A DNA stretch of 64,000 nucleotides, taken from contig JALHRB010000002.1 in NCBI GenBank assembly GCA_022841665.1, forward strand, positions 1-64,000, in the 5' to 3' direction. How positions within the stretch are numbered: position 1 is the first letter of the stretch; each line of letters begins with the position of its first letter. This DNA comes from Pseudolabrys sp. Its GTDB lineage: Bacteria; Pseudomonadota; Alphaproteobacteria; Rhizobiales; Xanthobacteraceae. The notes under the pieces are model-generated. The model was not told the DNA's origin. It saw nothing but the letters and a program-made list of their open reading frames with translations, and searched no databases. The translations under genes were made by a program, and so were the position numbers. This document shows positions 1 to 12,511 of the stretch, one piece after another.

Positions 1-1776
1 CTCGCGCTGTTCGCGGACGGCTTCACGCGCGCCAAAGGCGACGCCGCGCGCGAGGCCGGCGTCAGCGCCGGCGTGATCGACGGCCTGATCGACGAGGGCA
101 CGCTCGAAACGTTCGTGCTGCCGCCCGAGCCTTTGATGCGCGTGCCCGATCCCGATTTCCGCAAGCCGGAGTTCTCGCTCGCGCAGCTTGCCGCCGCCGA
201 CGCGCTGCGCACGACGGTCGATCAGGGCGGCTATACGGTGTCGCTGCTCGACGGCGTCACCGGCTCGGGCAAGACCGAGGTCTACTTCGAGGCGGTGGCG
301 GAGAACATCCGGCGCAAGCATCAGACATTGATATTGATGCCCGAGATCGCGCTCACCGCGCAGTTTCTCGACCGCTTCGCCGAGCGCTTCGGCGTGCGCC
401 CGGCGGAATGGCATTCGCAGCTCGGGCAGCGCAAGCGCGCGCGCACCTGGAGCGCGGTGGCGGAGAACGAGGTGCCGGTGATCGTCGGCGCGCGCTCGGC
501 GCTGTTTCTGCCTTACGCCGATCTCGGCTTGATCGTGGTCGATGAAGAGCACGACCCCGCCTACAAGCAGGAGGACGGCGCGCATTATCACGCGCGCGAC
601 ATGGCGGTGGTGCGCGGCAGCATTGCGAAGATTCCGGTGCTGCTGGCCTCGGCAACGCCGTCGGTCGAATCGGAAGTGAATGCGCGGCGCGGACGCTATC
701 GCCGCATCCATCTGCCCGAGCGTTTCGGCGGCGCGCATCTGCCGCAGATCGAGGCGATCGACATGCGCACCGAAGGCCCGCCGCGCGGGCGCTTCATTTC
801 GCCGAAACTAGCCGAAGCCGTGCAGAACACATTGGAGCGGCGCGAGCAGGCGCTTCTGTTCCTCAATCGTCGCGGCTATGCGCCGCTCACGCTTTGCCGC
901 GCCTGCGGCTTCCGTCTGCAATGCCCGAACTGCGACGCCTGGCTGGTCGACCACCGCTTCCGCCGCCGCCTGATCTGCCACCACTGCGGCTTCAACATGC
1001 CGCCGCCGGCCGAATGCCCGAATTGCCACGCCACCGAGAGCTTCGCCGCCGTCGGCCCCGGCGTCGAGCGGCTGGAGCAGGAGGCGGCCGAGCTGTTTCC
1101 AGGGGCGCGCATCCTGGTGCTGTCGAGCGATCTCGTGGAATCGATCGAGCGCCTGCGCGCCGAGCTCGACGACGTGGCGGAGGGCCGCTTCGATCTGGTC
1201 ATCGGCACGCAACTCGTCGCCAAGGGGCACCATTTCCCGAAGCTCAACCTGGTCGGCATCGTCGACGCCGACCTCGGGCTCGGCAATGGCGATCCGCGCG
1301 CGTCCGAGCGCACCTTCCAGCTTCTGCATCAGGTGGTCGGCCGCGCCGGCCGCGAGGAGGGCCGCGGCGTCGGCTTTTTGCAGACGCACCAGCCCGACCA
1401 TCCGGTGATGAAGGCGCTCATCCTCGGCGACCGCGAGGCGTTCTATTCGAGCGAGATCGCGCTGCGCGAGCGCACGGGCTATCCGCCCTTCGGCCGCCTC
1501 GCCGGGCTGGTGGTGAGCGCCAGCGACCGGCATGGGGCGGAGGGTTATGGCCGCGCGCTGGTCGCGGTCGCACCCAAGGAAGAGCATGTCCGCGTGCTCG
1601 GCCCGGCCGAAGCTCCTGTGGCCGTTGTGCGCGGCCGCCACCGCTTCCGCCTCTTGGTCAAGGCGCCGCGCAACTTCGACCTGTCGGGCTATCTGCGCGA
1701 ATGGCTTTCCGCCGCGCCAAAGGCCAAGGGCGGCGTTGCGCTCGAGGTCGATATCGATCCGCAGAGCTTCTTCTAG
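1..1776 (+). CDS. priA: Primosomal protein N' (PriA helicase), 5'-truncated by window edge
   Basis: Superfamily 2 DNA helicase that reloads the replisome at stalled forks. The frame is already open at base 1, so the true start lies upstream and the N-terminal DNA-binding domain is mostly missing. Visible parts are a Walker A motif (GVTGSGKTEVY), a DEEH Walker B box, eight zinc-binding cysteines in CxxC pairs (CRACGF, CPNCDAW, CHHCGF, CPNCHA) and the C-terminal helicase domain with GTQLVAKGHHFP and QVVGRAGR motifs. The gene stops just before the convergent SMR gene. Family assignment is secure; only the start is unseen. Confidence 0.96.
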   Translation, partial: LALFADGFTRAKGDAAREAGVSAGVIDGLIDEGTLETFVLPPEPLMRVPDPDFRKPEFSLAQLAAADALRTTVDQGGYTVSLLDGVTGSGKTEVYFEAVAENIRRKHQTLILMPEIALTAQFLDRFAERFGVRPAEWHSQLGQRKRARTWSAVAENEVPVIVGARSALFLPYADLGLIVVDEEHDPAYKQEDGAHYHARDMAVVRGSIAKIPVLLASATPSVESEVNARRGRYRRIHLPERFGGAHLPQIEAIDMRTEGPPRGRFISPKLAEAVQNTLERREQALLFLNRRGYAPLTLCRACGFRLQCPNCDAWLVDHRFRRRLICHHCGFNMPPPAECPNCHATESFAAVGPGVERLEQEAAELFPGARILVLSSDLVESIERLRAELDDVAEGRFDLVIGTQLVAKGHHFPKLNLVGIVDADLGLGNGDPRASERTFQLLHQVVGRAGREEGRGVGFLQTHQPDHPVMKALILGDREAFYSSEIALRERTGYPPFGRLAGLVVSASDRHGAEGYGRALVAVAPKEEHVRVLGPAEAPVAVVRGRHRFRLLVKAPRNFDLSGYLREWLSAAPKAKGGVALEVDIDPQSFF

Positions 1777-1782
1777 CCGCGA

Positions 1783-2097
1783 TCAGGTGACCAGCTTGAG
1801 GCCGACCAGCCCGGCTACGATCAGGCCGATGCAGCCGAGGCGGGCGACATCGGCCGATTCCCCGAAAAGGTAGATGCCGAGCGCGGCTGTGCCGACGGCG
1901 CCGATGCCCGTCCACACGGCGTAAGCGGTGCCGACCGGCAGCGACTTCAGCGCGAGGCCCAAAAAGGCAAGGCTGACGATCATCGCCGCAACGGTCGCGA
2001 GCGACGGCCAGAGCCTGCTGAAGCCTTCGGTGTATTTCAGCCCGATCGCCCAGCCGATTTCGAACAGTCCGGCAATGGTGAGATAAATCCAGGCCAT
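1783..2097 (-). CDS. Small multidrug resistance (SMR) transporter, Gdx/SugE-like
   Basis: Four-helix inner-membrane proton antiporter of 104 residues, the normal SMR length. The conserved membrane glutamate sits in helix 1 ([15 protein letters not shown]). The GWAIGLK and [10 protein letters not shown] patterns fit the SugE/Gdx guanidinium-exporting subgroup better than EmrE, but substrate is inferred. It lies 24 bases downstream of an EamA exporter gene on the same strand, so the two may be co-transcribed. I see no guanidine riboswitch in the short upstream gap. Confidence 0.9.
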   Translation of the reverse strand: MAWIYLTIAGLFEIGWAIGLKYTEGFSRLWPSLATVAAMIVSLAFLGLALKSLPVGTAYAVWTGIGAVGTAALGIYLFGESADVARLGCIGLIVAGLVGLKLVT

Positions 2098-2121
2098 GAT
2101 GGTCCCCTCACATCCGAGAGA

Positions 2122-3027
2122 CTATTCCGGCATCTCAGTGTGCTTCACGTCCCGCTGCAGCAGCACGCAAGCCGCCGCCGCGAAGATCAGCGCGTAGCCG
2201 ATCATGTCGGGCACGCTCGGCCGCTCGCCGAGCACGACAATCGAGGCGCCGACGCCCACGACCGGCACCAGCAGCGAGCCGATCGAGGCCGTCATGGTCG
2301 GCAGCCGCCCGACAATCGACCACCACAGGAAATGCGCCAGCCCGACGCCGAACACGCCGATGTACAGGATCGCGAGGATCGACTGGGTCTGCAGCGGCCA
2401 CAGCCGCGGATAATGATCGAACGCCAGCATGCCGATGCCGATCAGCACCGCGCCGAACACCAGTTGCCAGGCCGCGTTGGCGAGCGGCGCCACTTTGACC
2501 TGCGCCCATTTCAGATAGACGGTGGCGAAGGCCCAGCCGAGCGCGCAGGCGAGCGCATAGAACGCCGCCGGCGACAGTCCGTGCTCGAATTGCGGCCCTA
2601 CCAGGATGCCCAGGCCGGCGACGCATAGCGCCAGCGCCAGCCAGCGCACCGCGGTCAGCCGCTCGCCCAGCATCATCCAGCTCAGCACGGCGGCCCAGAT
2701 CGGCATCGAATAGGAAATGATGATGGCGCGCGAGGTCGCCCCGCTCAGCTGCGCGAAAGCCGACGCGAGGTTGAAGATGGCCACATTGAAGAAGCCGGCG
2801 ACCATCACATGCAGGCGCTCGCCGCGGGGTACCCGCAGGTCGTGGCCGGTGAGCAGCGCCGCGGCGAACAGGGTTGCCGCGCCGATGCTGGCGCCGGCGA
2901 AGCGCAGGCTCCAGGGCGGCACTTCCTGCAAGCCGAAGACGGCGGCGATCCAGTTCAGGCCCCAGGCAAAAGCCAGCAACACCACGAGCAGCCTGGCGAT
3001 GCCGGACTGGGCTATTGCATGCGGCAT
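2122..3027 (-). CDS. EamA-family (DMT superfamily) transporter
   Basis: Inner-membrane exporter with about ten hydrophobic segments arranged as two EamA repeats of roughly 140 residues. The protein begins AIARLLVVLLAFAWGLNW-like and has a second repeat starting near ALACALGWAFATVYLKWAQ. I chose the ATG at 3027 (MPHAIAQSG), which begins close to the first helix; an in-frame start at 3051 would add eight polar residues. Substrate is unknown; EamA proteins export amino acids, metabolites or drugs. It precedes the SMR gene in the same direction. Confidence 0.88.
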   Translation of the reverse strand: MPHAIAQSGIARLLVVLLAFAWGLNWIAAVFGLQEVPPWSLRFAGASIGAATLFAAALLTGHDLRVPRGERLHVMVAGFFNVAIFNLASAFAQLSGATSRAIIISYSMPIWAAVLSWMMLGERLTAVRWLALALCVAGLGILVGPQFEHGLSPAAFYALACALGWAFATVYLKWAQVKVAPLANAAWQLVFGAVLIGIGMLAFDHYPRLWPLQTQSILAILYIGVFGVGLAHFLWWSIVGRLPTMTASIGSLLVPVVGVGASIVVLGERPSVPDMIGYALIFAAAACVLLQRDVKHTEMPE

Positions 3028-3353
3028 TGTGACGTGGCTCCCGGCCGGCACGCGCCACGCGGTTCCGCGCGGCAGGCCGCGCAGGCTATAGGAGACGGCA
3101 CGGATCTGGCGAGGTATCCCTGTGATGCAATTTTGCCGGGCCCGTCGCGTAAAACATGATCACGCGCGATCACAGCACGGCTTGTTGCACCGCGATTGCT
3201 GCTGTGTTAGCAACCGCCTCGATTTCCGGAGGGTTTTCCGCGGGCTTCCGCGACGTCCTCGGAGGTCGGAATTCCCTCTTGAATTCCAACAGGTTGCGCC
3301 GCCCCTCTGCGACGGCGTTCGGCCTGTGAAGTACGTAACGAAAAGAGTGTCAG
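3028..3353 (+). other. Intergenic control region between the EamA gene and the atp operon
   Basis: About 325 bases without a convincing gene. It must hold divergent promoters for the EamA/SMR genes and the atp operon. A weak candidate for the latter is TTGTTG at 3182 with TGTTAG 17 bases downstream. No terminator or riboswitch is apparent. Confidence 0.4.
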
Positions 3354-5446
<2,093 letters not shown>

Positions 5447-5487
5447 AGATTAGGACGAACGAGTTGGTTAAAGGCGACTGAGAAGAC

Positions 5488-6366
5488 ATGGCCTCTCTCA
5501 AAGACATGCGCGTCCGCATCGCCGCGACCAAGGCGACGCAGAAGATCACCAAGGCCATGCAGATGGTGGCCGCCTCGAAGCTGCGGCGTGCCCAGATGGC
5601 CGCCGAGGCGGCGCGGCCTTTCGCCGAGCGCATGGACCGCGTGCTCGGCAACATCGCCGCCGGCATGGCGGCCAGCGAAGGCGCGCCGAAGCTGCTCGCC
5701 GGCACCGGCCGCAACCAGGTTCATCTGCTGATCGTCGCCACCGGCGAACGCGGCCTGGCGGGCGCCTTCAACTCCTCGATCGTGCGCCTGGCGCGCGAGC
5801 ACGCCAACCGCCTGATGGCGGAAGGCAAAGAGGTGAAAATTCTCACCGTCGGCCGCAAGGGCCACGAGCAGCTCCGCCGCCTGTACGAGAAGAACATTGT
5901 CGACCGCGTCGAGTTGCGCGGCGTGCGCACCATCGGCTTTACCAATGCCGAGGACATCGCGCGCAAGGTTCTGGCGCTGTTCGAGCAGGGCCAGTTCGAC
6001 GTCGCGACTTTGTTCTACGCACGCTTCAAGACGGTGGTTCAGCAGATTCCGACCGCGCAGCAGATCATTCCCGCTAAGCCGCCGGAAGGCGCCGCCGCCG
6101 CGGCCCCGACGGCCGCCTACGAATACGAGCCGGAAGAGGAAGAGATCCTCGACGAGCTGCTGCCACGCTACGTGGCGGTGCAGATATTCCGCGCGCTTCT
6201 GGAGAATGCGGCCTCGTTCTACGGCTCGCAGATGAGCGCGATGGACAACGCCACCCGCAACGCGGGCGAAATGATCCGCAAGCAGACTTTGACCTACAAC
6301 CGCACGCGCCAGGCCATGATCACGAAGGAACTGATCGAGATCATCTCCGGCGCCGAAGCGCTTTAA
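5488..6366 (+). CDS. atpG: ATP synthase F1 subunit gamma
   Basis: Central-stalk rotor subunit, 292 residues. The N-terminal coiled-coil helix ([20 protein letters not shown]) and the C-terminal helix ([20 protein letters not shown]) are the conserved parts. Between them, an alanine-rich acidic stretch around residues 195-215 resembles the insertion seen in alphaproteobacterial gamma subunits. It is spaced 41 bases after atpA and 18 before atpD. A ribosome-binding-like AACGAGGACG lies ahead of atpD. Confidence 0.97.
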   Translation: MASLKDMRVRIAATKATQKITKAMQMVAASKLRRAQMAAEAARPFAERMDRVLGNIAAGMAASEGAPKLLAGTGRNQVHLLIVATGERGLAGAFNSSIVRLAREHANRLMAEGKEVKILTVGRKGHEQLRRLYEKNIVDRVELRGVRTIGFTNAEDIARKVLALFEQGQFDVATLFYARFKTVVQQIPTAQQIIPAKPPEGAAAAAPTAAYEYEPEEEEILDELLPRYVAVQIFRALLENAASFYGSQMSAMDNATRNAGEMIRKQTLTYNRTRQAMITKELIEIISGAEAL

Positions 6367-7812
<1,446 letters not shown>

Positions 7813-7816
7813 CGAA

Positions 7817-7897
7817 AGCGAATAGCGAATAGGGAGTAGCGAATAGAGAGAGCAGGCGGCAAGCGAACTACTCGCTATTCGCTACTCGCTATTCGCT
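7817..7897. repeat. Long imperfect hairpin of TAGCGAA/TAGCGAG heptamers between atpD and atpC
   Basis: Two arms of about 30 bases face each other. The left arm (7817-7846) is built from AGCGAATAGCGAATAG and a variant; the right arm (7868-7897) is its near-complement (CTATTCGCTACTCGCTATT). A related copy lies at 9726-9793. The hairpin falls inside the operon, so it would be present in the atp mRNA just before the atpC start. Confidence 0.85.
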
Positions 7898-7905
7898 AAG
7901 ACACG

Positions 7906-8316
7906 ATGGCCACTTTCCATTTCGATCTCGTCTCGCCGGAGAAGCTCTTGTTCTCGGGCGAGGTCGAGCAGGTGGACGTCCCCGGCGCCGAAGGCGACTT
8001 CGGCGTGCTGGCCGGCCATGCGCCGATGGTCACCACGCTGCGGCCGGGCATCCTCACGGTGAAGTCTTCGGGCGGCGAGCAGAAGATCGTCGTGCTCGGC
8101 GGTTTCGCCGAAGTGTCGGCGGAAGGGTTGACCGTGCTGGCCGACACCGCCGACTCGGTCGAGGACATCGACCGCGCGATGATCGCGACCCGCATCGGCG
8201 AAATCGAGAGCCGCATTGCCAAGACCGAGCCGGGCAATGCGCTCGACAAGCTGATCACGCAGCTTGACCATTACAAGGCAGTCGACCGGCACCTCACCGG
8301 CACGGCGATGCACTAG
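7906..8316 (+). CDS. atpC: ATP synthase F1 subunit epsilon
   Basis: Inhibitory subunit at the foot of the central stalk, 136 residues. The N-terminal beta-sandwich is clear: [19 protein letters not shown], then [19 protein letters not shown] and [18 protein letters not shown]. The C-terminal helical part is short, as in many alphaproteobacteria. It is the last gene of atpHAGDC and is followed 24 bases later by a strong terminator. It is separated from atpD by the heptamer hairpin. Confidence 0.96.
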   Translation: MATFHFDLVSPEKLLFSGEVEQVDVPGAEGDFGVLAGHAPMVTTLRPGILTVKSSGGEQKIVVLGGFAEVSAEGLTVLADTADSVEDIDRAMIATRIGEIESRIAKTEPGNALDKLITQLDHYKAVDRHLTGTAMH

Positions 8317-8339
8317 GTCACCGCGCTGTCACCCAATGA

Positions 8340-8367
8340 AAAACGCCGGGGCTCGCCCCGGCGTTTT
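8340..8367 (+). terminator. Rho-independent terminator after atpC, usable on both strands
   Basis: A perfect 12-base-pair stem (AAAACGCCGGGG / CCCCGGCGTTTT) with a CTCG loop. It ends in TTTT on either strand, so it can close both the atp operon and the convergent DUF533 gene, whose stop is at 8377. Confidence 0.92.
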
Positions 8368-8376
8368 GGGTGGGGC

Positions 8377-9129
8377 TTATCGCACGGCTGCCGGCTGCGG
8401 CGCGGGTACGGTCGCGCCCTCGACGGTCGCATGCAGGTGCGCGACGAGTTTCTCATCGAGCTTGAGACGGGCCGCGAGCAGCGCCAGATAGGCGCGCTCG
8501 GAAGGATTGTCGACGTCGATTGCCAGCAGCGAGACGGTATAAAGCTCGGCCGCCTCTTCCGGCGATCGCGCCGCGCGCGCAACGGCATCGACGTCGAGGG
8601 GCTTGCGCAGTTCGTCCATGACGAAGGCTTTGTCGTCGGCGCCGACGTTGAGGCGGTCCATTTGCTCAAAGATGTTGGATTGCTCTTGCGCGTCGATGTG
8701 GCCGTCGGCCTTGGCGGCCGAGATCATCGCGCGCAGGAGGTGGCGGCCGAGCGTCTGCTGCTCGGCCTCGGTCGCCGGGTTGAACGGCGTGTCCGCCGGC
8801 GGCGGCAGCAACGGCGTTTGGGCGCTGGCCGCGGGCGTCGCGGCCTTGCCGGCCTGCCAGTTCTGATAGGCGCGGTAAGCCAGCGCCCCGGCGACGGCCA
8901 TGCCGCCATAAGTCAGCGCCGAGCCGGCCAGCTTGCGGCCGCCCTTCGAGCCCAGGAGCAATCCGGCAAGGCCGCCGGCGAGCGCGCCGCCGCCGAAGCC
9001 GCCAAAGCCGCCGAGCGCCTGGCCCGCTTGCTGGAGAAGATCGCCGTGCGGCCGGCCGCCGCTGTGCTGCGGCTGGCCGGCATTCTGGCTGCCAATGAAT
9101 TGGTCGAGCAAACGCTTCGCGTCGAACAT
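8377..9129 (-). CDS. DUF533 (YebE-like, TerB-fold) inner-membrane protein
   Basis: About 250 residues. The N-terminal part is glycine/alanine-rich with a membrane-associated stretch (GGALAGGLAGLLLGSKGGRK and ALTYGGMAVAGALAYRAYQN). The C-terminal part from about residue 115 is a helical TerB-like domain (LLRAMISAAKADGHIDAQEQ). Function is unknown; YebE-type proteins belong to envelope-stress regulons in enterobacteria. I chose the ATG at 9129 (MFDAKRLLDQFIG), because the longer frame adds a proline-rich leader unlike the family. Confidence 0.85.
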   Translation of the reverse strand: MFDAKRLLDQFIGSQNAGQPQHSGGRPHGDLLQQAGQALGGFGGFGGGALAGGLAGLLLGSKGGRKLAGSALTYGGMAVAGALAYRAYQNWQAGKAATPAASAQTPLLPPPADTPFNPATEAEQQTLGRHLLRAMISAAKADGHIDAQEQSNIFEQMDRLNVGADDKAFVMDELRKPLDVDAVARAARSPEEAAELYTVSLLAIDVDNPSERAYLALLAARLKLDEKLVAHLHATVEGATVPAPQPAAVR

Positions 9130-9216
9130 GTTGGTCCCTGGTTGTGCCCCCGACGGCCAGCTAAGCCGGAGTCGCGGCGGTTCCAAGGCGTCAAACTGCG
9201 GCGCAATGTCTCGCTA

Positions 9217-9717
9217 CTAGCGCGCGAAACGCTCGAACTCCCGCACCACCCGCTCGTAGGTCTCGCGCTTGAACGGCACCACCAAGTCGGGCAGCTCGCC
9301 GATCTTCACCCAGCGCCAATCGATGAACTCCGGCGCGTGGCCGCCGGCGGGCGCGGTGATGTTGATCTCGCGCTCCTCGCCGGTGAAGCGCAGCGCGTAC
9401 CATTTCTGCTTCTGCCCGCGGTATTTGCCGCCCCAGGCCGCGCCGACGGTGTCGCGCGGGATGTCGTACGCGAGCCATTCCGCAATCTCGCCGAGCTTCT
9501 CGACCGAGCGGATGTTGGTTTCCTCGTAGAGCTCGCGCAGCGCCGCCTTGTAGGCGTCTTCGTTTTCGTCGATGCCGCCCTGCGGCATCTGCCAGACATG
9601 CGTGGCGTCGACATGCTCGGGCCCGCCGGCGCGGCGGCCGACGAACACGAGGCCGGCGCGGTTGAACACCGTCATGCCGGCGCAGGGGCGATAGGGCAGG
9701 GATTCGAAGGCGGGCAT
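9217..9717 (-). CDS. rppH: RNA pyrophosphohydrolase (Nudix)
   Basis: Removes pyrophosphate from 5'-triphosphorylated RNA, starting RNase E-dependent decay. It has 166 residues, typical for alphaproteobacterial RppH. The Nudix box is complete from [17 protein letters not shown] through YEETNI, around residues 45-67, with the REXXEE catalytic glutamates. The start [19 protein letters not shown] matches the family. It lies downstream of the deacetylase and ctpA on the same strand, a common order in this group. Confidence 0.95.
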   Translation of the reverse strand: MPAFESLPYRPCAGMTVFNRAGLVFVGRRAGGPEHVDATHVWQMPQGGIDENEDAYKAALRELYEETNIRSVEKLGEIAEWLAYDIPRDTVGAAWGGKYRGQKQKWYALRFTGEEREINITAPAGGHAPEFIDWRWVKIGELPDLVVPFKRETYERVVREFERFAR

Positions 9718-9725
9718 GGGAGACC

Positions 9726-9793
9726 GGCGAATAGCGAGTAGCGAGTAGCGAGTAGCAAGATAGGCTTTCTATTCGCTACTCGCTATTCCCTAT
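9726..9793. repeat. Second TAGCGAG/TAGCGAA heptamer hairpin
   Basis: Direct heptamers (GCGAATAGCGAGTAGCGAG onward) are followed, after a short loop, by the complementary arm (CTATTCGCTACTCGCTATTC). It is the same family as 7817-7897 and sits between the deacetylase stop and the rppH start. Confidence 0.8.
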
Positions 9794-9799
9794 GCGCTT

Positions 9800-11092
9800 C
9801 TACGACGACTTCGCCTTGTTCGCCGCCATGCTGATCGGCACCAGCACGAAGCCGCGGCTCTCCACCTTCTTCGCCCATTCGGCGATGCGCGCGACGGTGG
9901 CCGGCTGGCCGCCGGCGATGCCGACCGCGACGCCGTTCTCGCGCGCGGCCATTTCCAGCCGCGCCAGCGAACGGTCGATCTCGGCCGCCGTCGGCACGGC
10001 GTCGAGCACCACGTCGGTCTTGGCGAAAGGCAGGTTGTGGCTGCCGGCGATCTGGCCGGCGACGCTGCGCGAGGAGCCGCCGTCGTCGACATAGATCAGC
10101 CCGCGCTTCGACGTCTCGCGCAGCACCGGCGCCAGCGTCTGCTCGGAAGCGGTGAAGCGCGCGCCCATGAAGCTGACGATGCCGACATAGCCGCTGAAGC
10201 GGCTCATCAGCCAGTGCAGGCGGTCGACGTTCTGCTCGGCGCTGAGCGAGGTGAGCAGCGTCTGCGGGCCGGGATCGTTGTCGGGATAGTCGAACGGCTC
10301 CATCGGCACCTGCAGCAGCACCTCGTGGTTCTCGCCGCGTGCCCTCTCGGCCAGCTTCTCGAGGTCGGCGCCGTAGGGCGCCAGCGCAAAGCTGACGCCG
10401 GCCGGCAGGCTGGAAAAGGCCTCGGCGGTGCCCGACGCGCTGATGCCGAGGCCGCCGATGACGATGGCGATGCGCGGGAAATCCTTGCGGTTGGCCGGGA
10501 TGTCGCGGGGCTTGGCGTAGCGCGCGGACGCGCGCAGCCCGTTCGGACCGACCTTCGGGATGCTGCCGTGCCGGGTGGTCTCCAGGAGCTTGGGATCGGC
10601 CGCGGCGCGCGGGCCGCTCGGCTCGGCCGGCGTGTTGCCGCCCGCCGGGCCGGGGATGACGACTTCCTGCCGCTTGCCGCTGGAGCCGTCGATGATGGTG
10701 ACGGTCTTGGAGCCTGGCGGCGGCGCGGCCGCCTTGGCGGCCTCCGCCGGCTGGCCTTTGTCGGCGGCGACCGTGACCGACGGGCCGTCGTAGCGGCGGC
10801 TGCCGTCGCCGCCGTCGGCGGGGGCCTCGACCGCCTTTGGCGGCGTCGTCTTGGTCGCCACGACCGCCATGGGCTCGCCGCCGAGCGGATCGTTGACCAG
10901 GGCCGCCCAGGCCACCACCATGATGCCGGAGAGGCCGAGCAGGCCGGCCAGCAGTTGCGGGCCCGAGACCGGCAACTTGGGCAGCTTCGGCAGCTTCGGC
11001 AGCTTCGAGGTTTTGCCCTGACCGAGCGGCGCGTTCAGGTCGTCCGGGGCCACGGGCTCAAATCCTGGCGAATCATCGCGCCAGTCTAGCAC
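9800..11092 (-). CDS. Divergent polysaccharide deacetylase (YibQ/DUF610 family), membrane-anchored
   Basis: 430 residues from a GTG start (VLDWRDDSPGFEP). A short cytoplasmic leader contains four KLP units encoded by a 9-base tandem repeat. One transmembrane helix follows at about residues 47-66 (LLAGLLGLSGIMVVAWAAL), then a low-complexity linker rich in A, P and G, then a C-terminal NodB-like domain from about residue 205 (RIAIVIGGLGISASGTAEA, with the YVDDGGSSRS segment). The family has a divergent metal site and its substrate is not established. It sits between ctpA and rppH. Confidence 0.88.
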   Translation of the reverse strand: MLDWRDDSPGFEPVAPDDLNAPLGQGKTSKLPKLPKLPKLPVSGPQLLAGLLGLSGIMVVAWAALVNDPLGGEPMAVVATKTTPPKAVEAPADGGDGSRRYDGPSVTVAADKGQPAEAAKAAAPPPGSKTVTIIDGSSGKRQEVVIPGPAGGNTPAEPSGPRAAADPKLLETTRHGSIPKVGPNGLRASARYAKPRDIPANRKDFPRIAIVIGGLGISASGTAEAFSSLPAGVSFALAPYGADLEKLAERARGENHEVLLQVPMEPFDYPDNDPGPQTLLTSLSAEQNVDRLHWLMSRFSGYVGIVSFMGARFTASEQTLAPVLRETSKRGLIYVDDGGSSRSVAGQIAGSHNLPFAKTDVVLDAVPTAAEIDRSLARLEMAARENGVAVGIAGGQPATVARIAEWAKKVESRGFVLVPISMAANKAKSS

Positions 11093-11130
11093 GCGCCGAT
11101 TCTCGGCCGGTTACCGGGGTCCAAACGAAA

Positions 11131-11153
11131 CGGGGCGCCACTGGGGCGCCCCG
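11131..11153 (-). terminator. Hairpin terminator downstream of ctpA
   Basis: A 9-base-pair GC stem (CGGGGCGCC / GGCGCCCCG) with a 5-base loop. On the minus strand it is followed by TTTCGTTT. It lies 24 bases past the ctpA stop and before the deacetylase start, so it probably separates these transcripts at least partly. Confidence 0.75.
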
Positions 11154-11176
11154 CGGTATTCGGATCGTTGTTCGGT

Positions 11177-12511
11177 TCAGTTCGGAACCGGGGTCTTGGC
11201 GTTCGGCGGGAAAGCCGAGTTGACCTGCACGCCGCGCAGGAGGTCGATGGCCATCTGCAGCGCCTTGTCGTTCTTGGCCTCCGGCGGGATGTAGGACTGC
11301 GAACCGGTCTGCTCCTTGCCGGCGTCGCCCTTGAGGTGGCCGCGCAGCGAGGCCTCGCCCTTGGTGTCGGTCTTGGCCTTGAGATCGTCCGGCACATCCT
11401 GCAGCACCTCGATGTCCGGGGTGATGCCCTTGGCCTGGATCGAGCGGCCCGACGGCGTGAAGTAGCGCGCCGTGGTTAGCCGCAGCGCGCCGTTGCCGGA
11501 GCCGAGCGGGATGATGGTCTGCACCGAACCCTTGCCGAAGGAGCGCGTGCCGATGACCGTCGCGCGCCGGTGGTCCTGCAAGGCGCCGGCCACGATTTCG
11601 GAGGCCGAAGCCGAGCCGCCGTTGATCAGCACGATGATCGGCTTGTTCTTGGTGAGGTCGCCGGCCTTGGCGTTGAAGCGCTGCGTCTCCTCGGCGTTGC
11701 GGCCGCGGGTGGAGACGATCTCGCCTTTCTGCAGGAACGCATCCGAGACCGAGATCGCCTGGTCGAGCAGGCCGCCCGGATTGTTGCGCAGGTCGAGCAC
11801 GTAGCCCTTGAGCTTGTCGTCGCTGATCTTGGCGCCGATGTCGGAGAACGCCTTCTTCAAGCCCTCGGTGGTCTGCTCGTTGAACTGGCTCATGCGGATA
11901 TAGCCGACGTCGTCGCCTTCCGCGCTCGAGCGCACCGAACGCACGCGGATGACGTCGCGCGTCAGCGTCAGTTCGAGCGGCTTGTCGACGCCCTTGCGCA
12001 TGATGGTCAGCTTGATCTTGGTGTTGACGGCGCCGCGCATCTTCTCGACCGCCTGGTTCAGGGTCAGCCCCTGCACCTGGTCTTCGTCGAGCTTGGTGAT
12101 GAGGTCGTTGGCGAGCACGCCGGCCTTGGCGGCGGGCGTTTCGTCGATCGGCGCCACCACCTTGATCAGGCCGTCTTCCATGGTGACTTCGATGCCAAGG
12201 CCGCCGAACTCGCCGCGCGTCTGCACCTGCATGTCGCGGAAGCTCTTGGAGTCCATGTAGCTGGAGTGCGGATCGAGGCCGGCCAGCATGCCGTTGATCG
12301 CCGTCTCGATCAGCTTGCCGTCGTCCGGTTTTTCGACGTAGTCGGCGCGCACGCGCTCGAACACGTCGCCGAACAAATTGAGCTGGCGGTAGGTGTCGGC
12401 CACCGCCGCGCGGGCGCTGCCGCCGAGCATGAGGTGCGGTTGCACCGCCATGAGCGTGAGTGCCGCGCCGCTAGCCGCGCCGAGAAGAATGAGTGAGGTC
12501 TTGCGCATCAT
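11177..12511 (-). CDS. ctpA: Carboxy-terminal processing protease (S41 family)
   Basis: Periplasmic serine protease, about 444 residues. An N-terminal signal/anchor (MMRKTSLILLGAASGAALT) is followed by a PDZ domain around residues 90-170 and the S41 catalytic domain. The catalytic serine lies in NGGSASASEIVAGALQ and the catalytic lysine in TRSFGKGSVQT. The ATG at 12511 overlaps the upstream EnvC-like stop (ATGA), so translation is coupled. CtpA enzymes trim peptidoglycan hydrolases and their partners, which fits the neighbour. Confidence 0.94.
   Translation of the reverse strand: MMRKTSLILLGAASGAALTLMAVQPHLMLGGSARAAVADTYRQLNLFGDVFERVRADYVEKPDDGKLIETAINGMLAGLDPHSSYMDSKSFRDMQVQTRGEFGGLGIEVTMEDGLIKVVAPIDETPAAKAGVLANDLITKLDEDQVQGLTLNQAVEKMRGAVNTKIKLTIMRKGVDKPLELTLTRDVIRVRSVRSSAEGDDVGYIRMSQFNEQTTEGLKKAFSDIGAKISDDKLKGYVLDLRNNPGGLLDQAISVSDAFLQKGEIVSTRGRNAEETQRFNAKAGDLTKNKPIIVLINGGSASASEIVAGALQDHRRATVIGTRSFGKGSVQTIIPLGSGNGALRLTTARYFTPSGRSIQAKGITPDIEVLQDVPDDLKAKTDTKGEASLRGHLKGDAGKEQTGSQSYIPPEAKNDKALQMAIDLLRGVQVNSAFPPNAKTPVPN

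Noticed and set aside
1783-2125. Guanidine riboswitch before the SMR gene
   Set aside because: The gap to the upstream gene is only 24 bases; no room for the structure.
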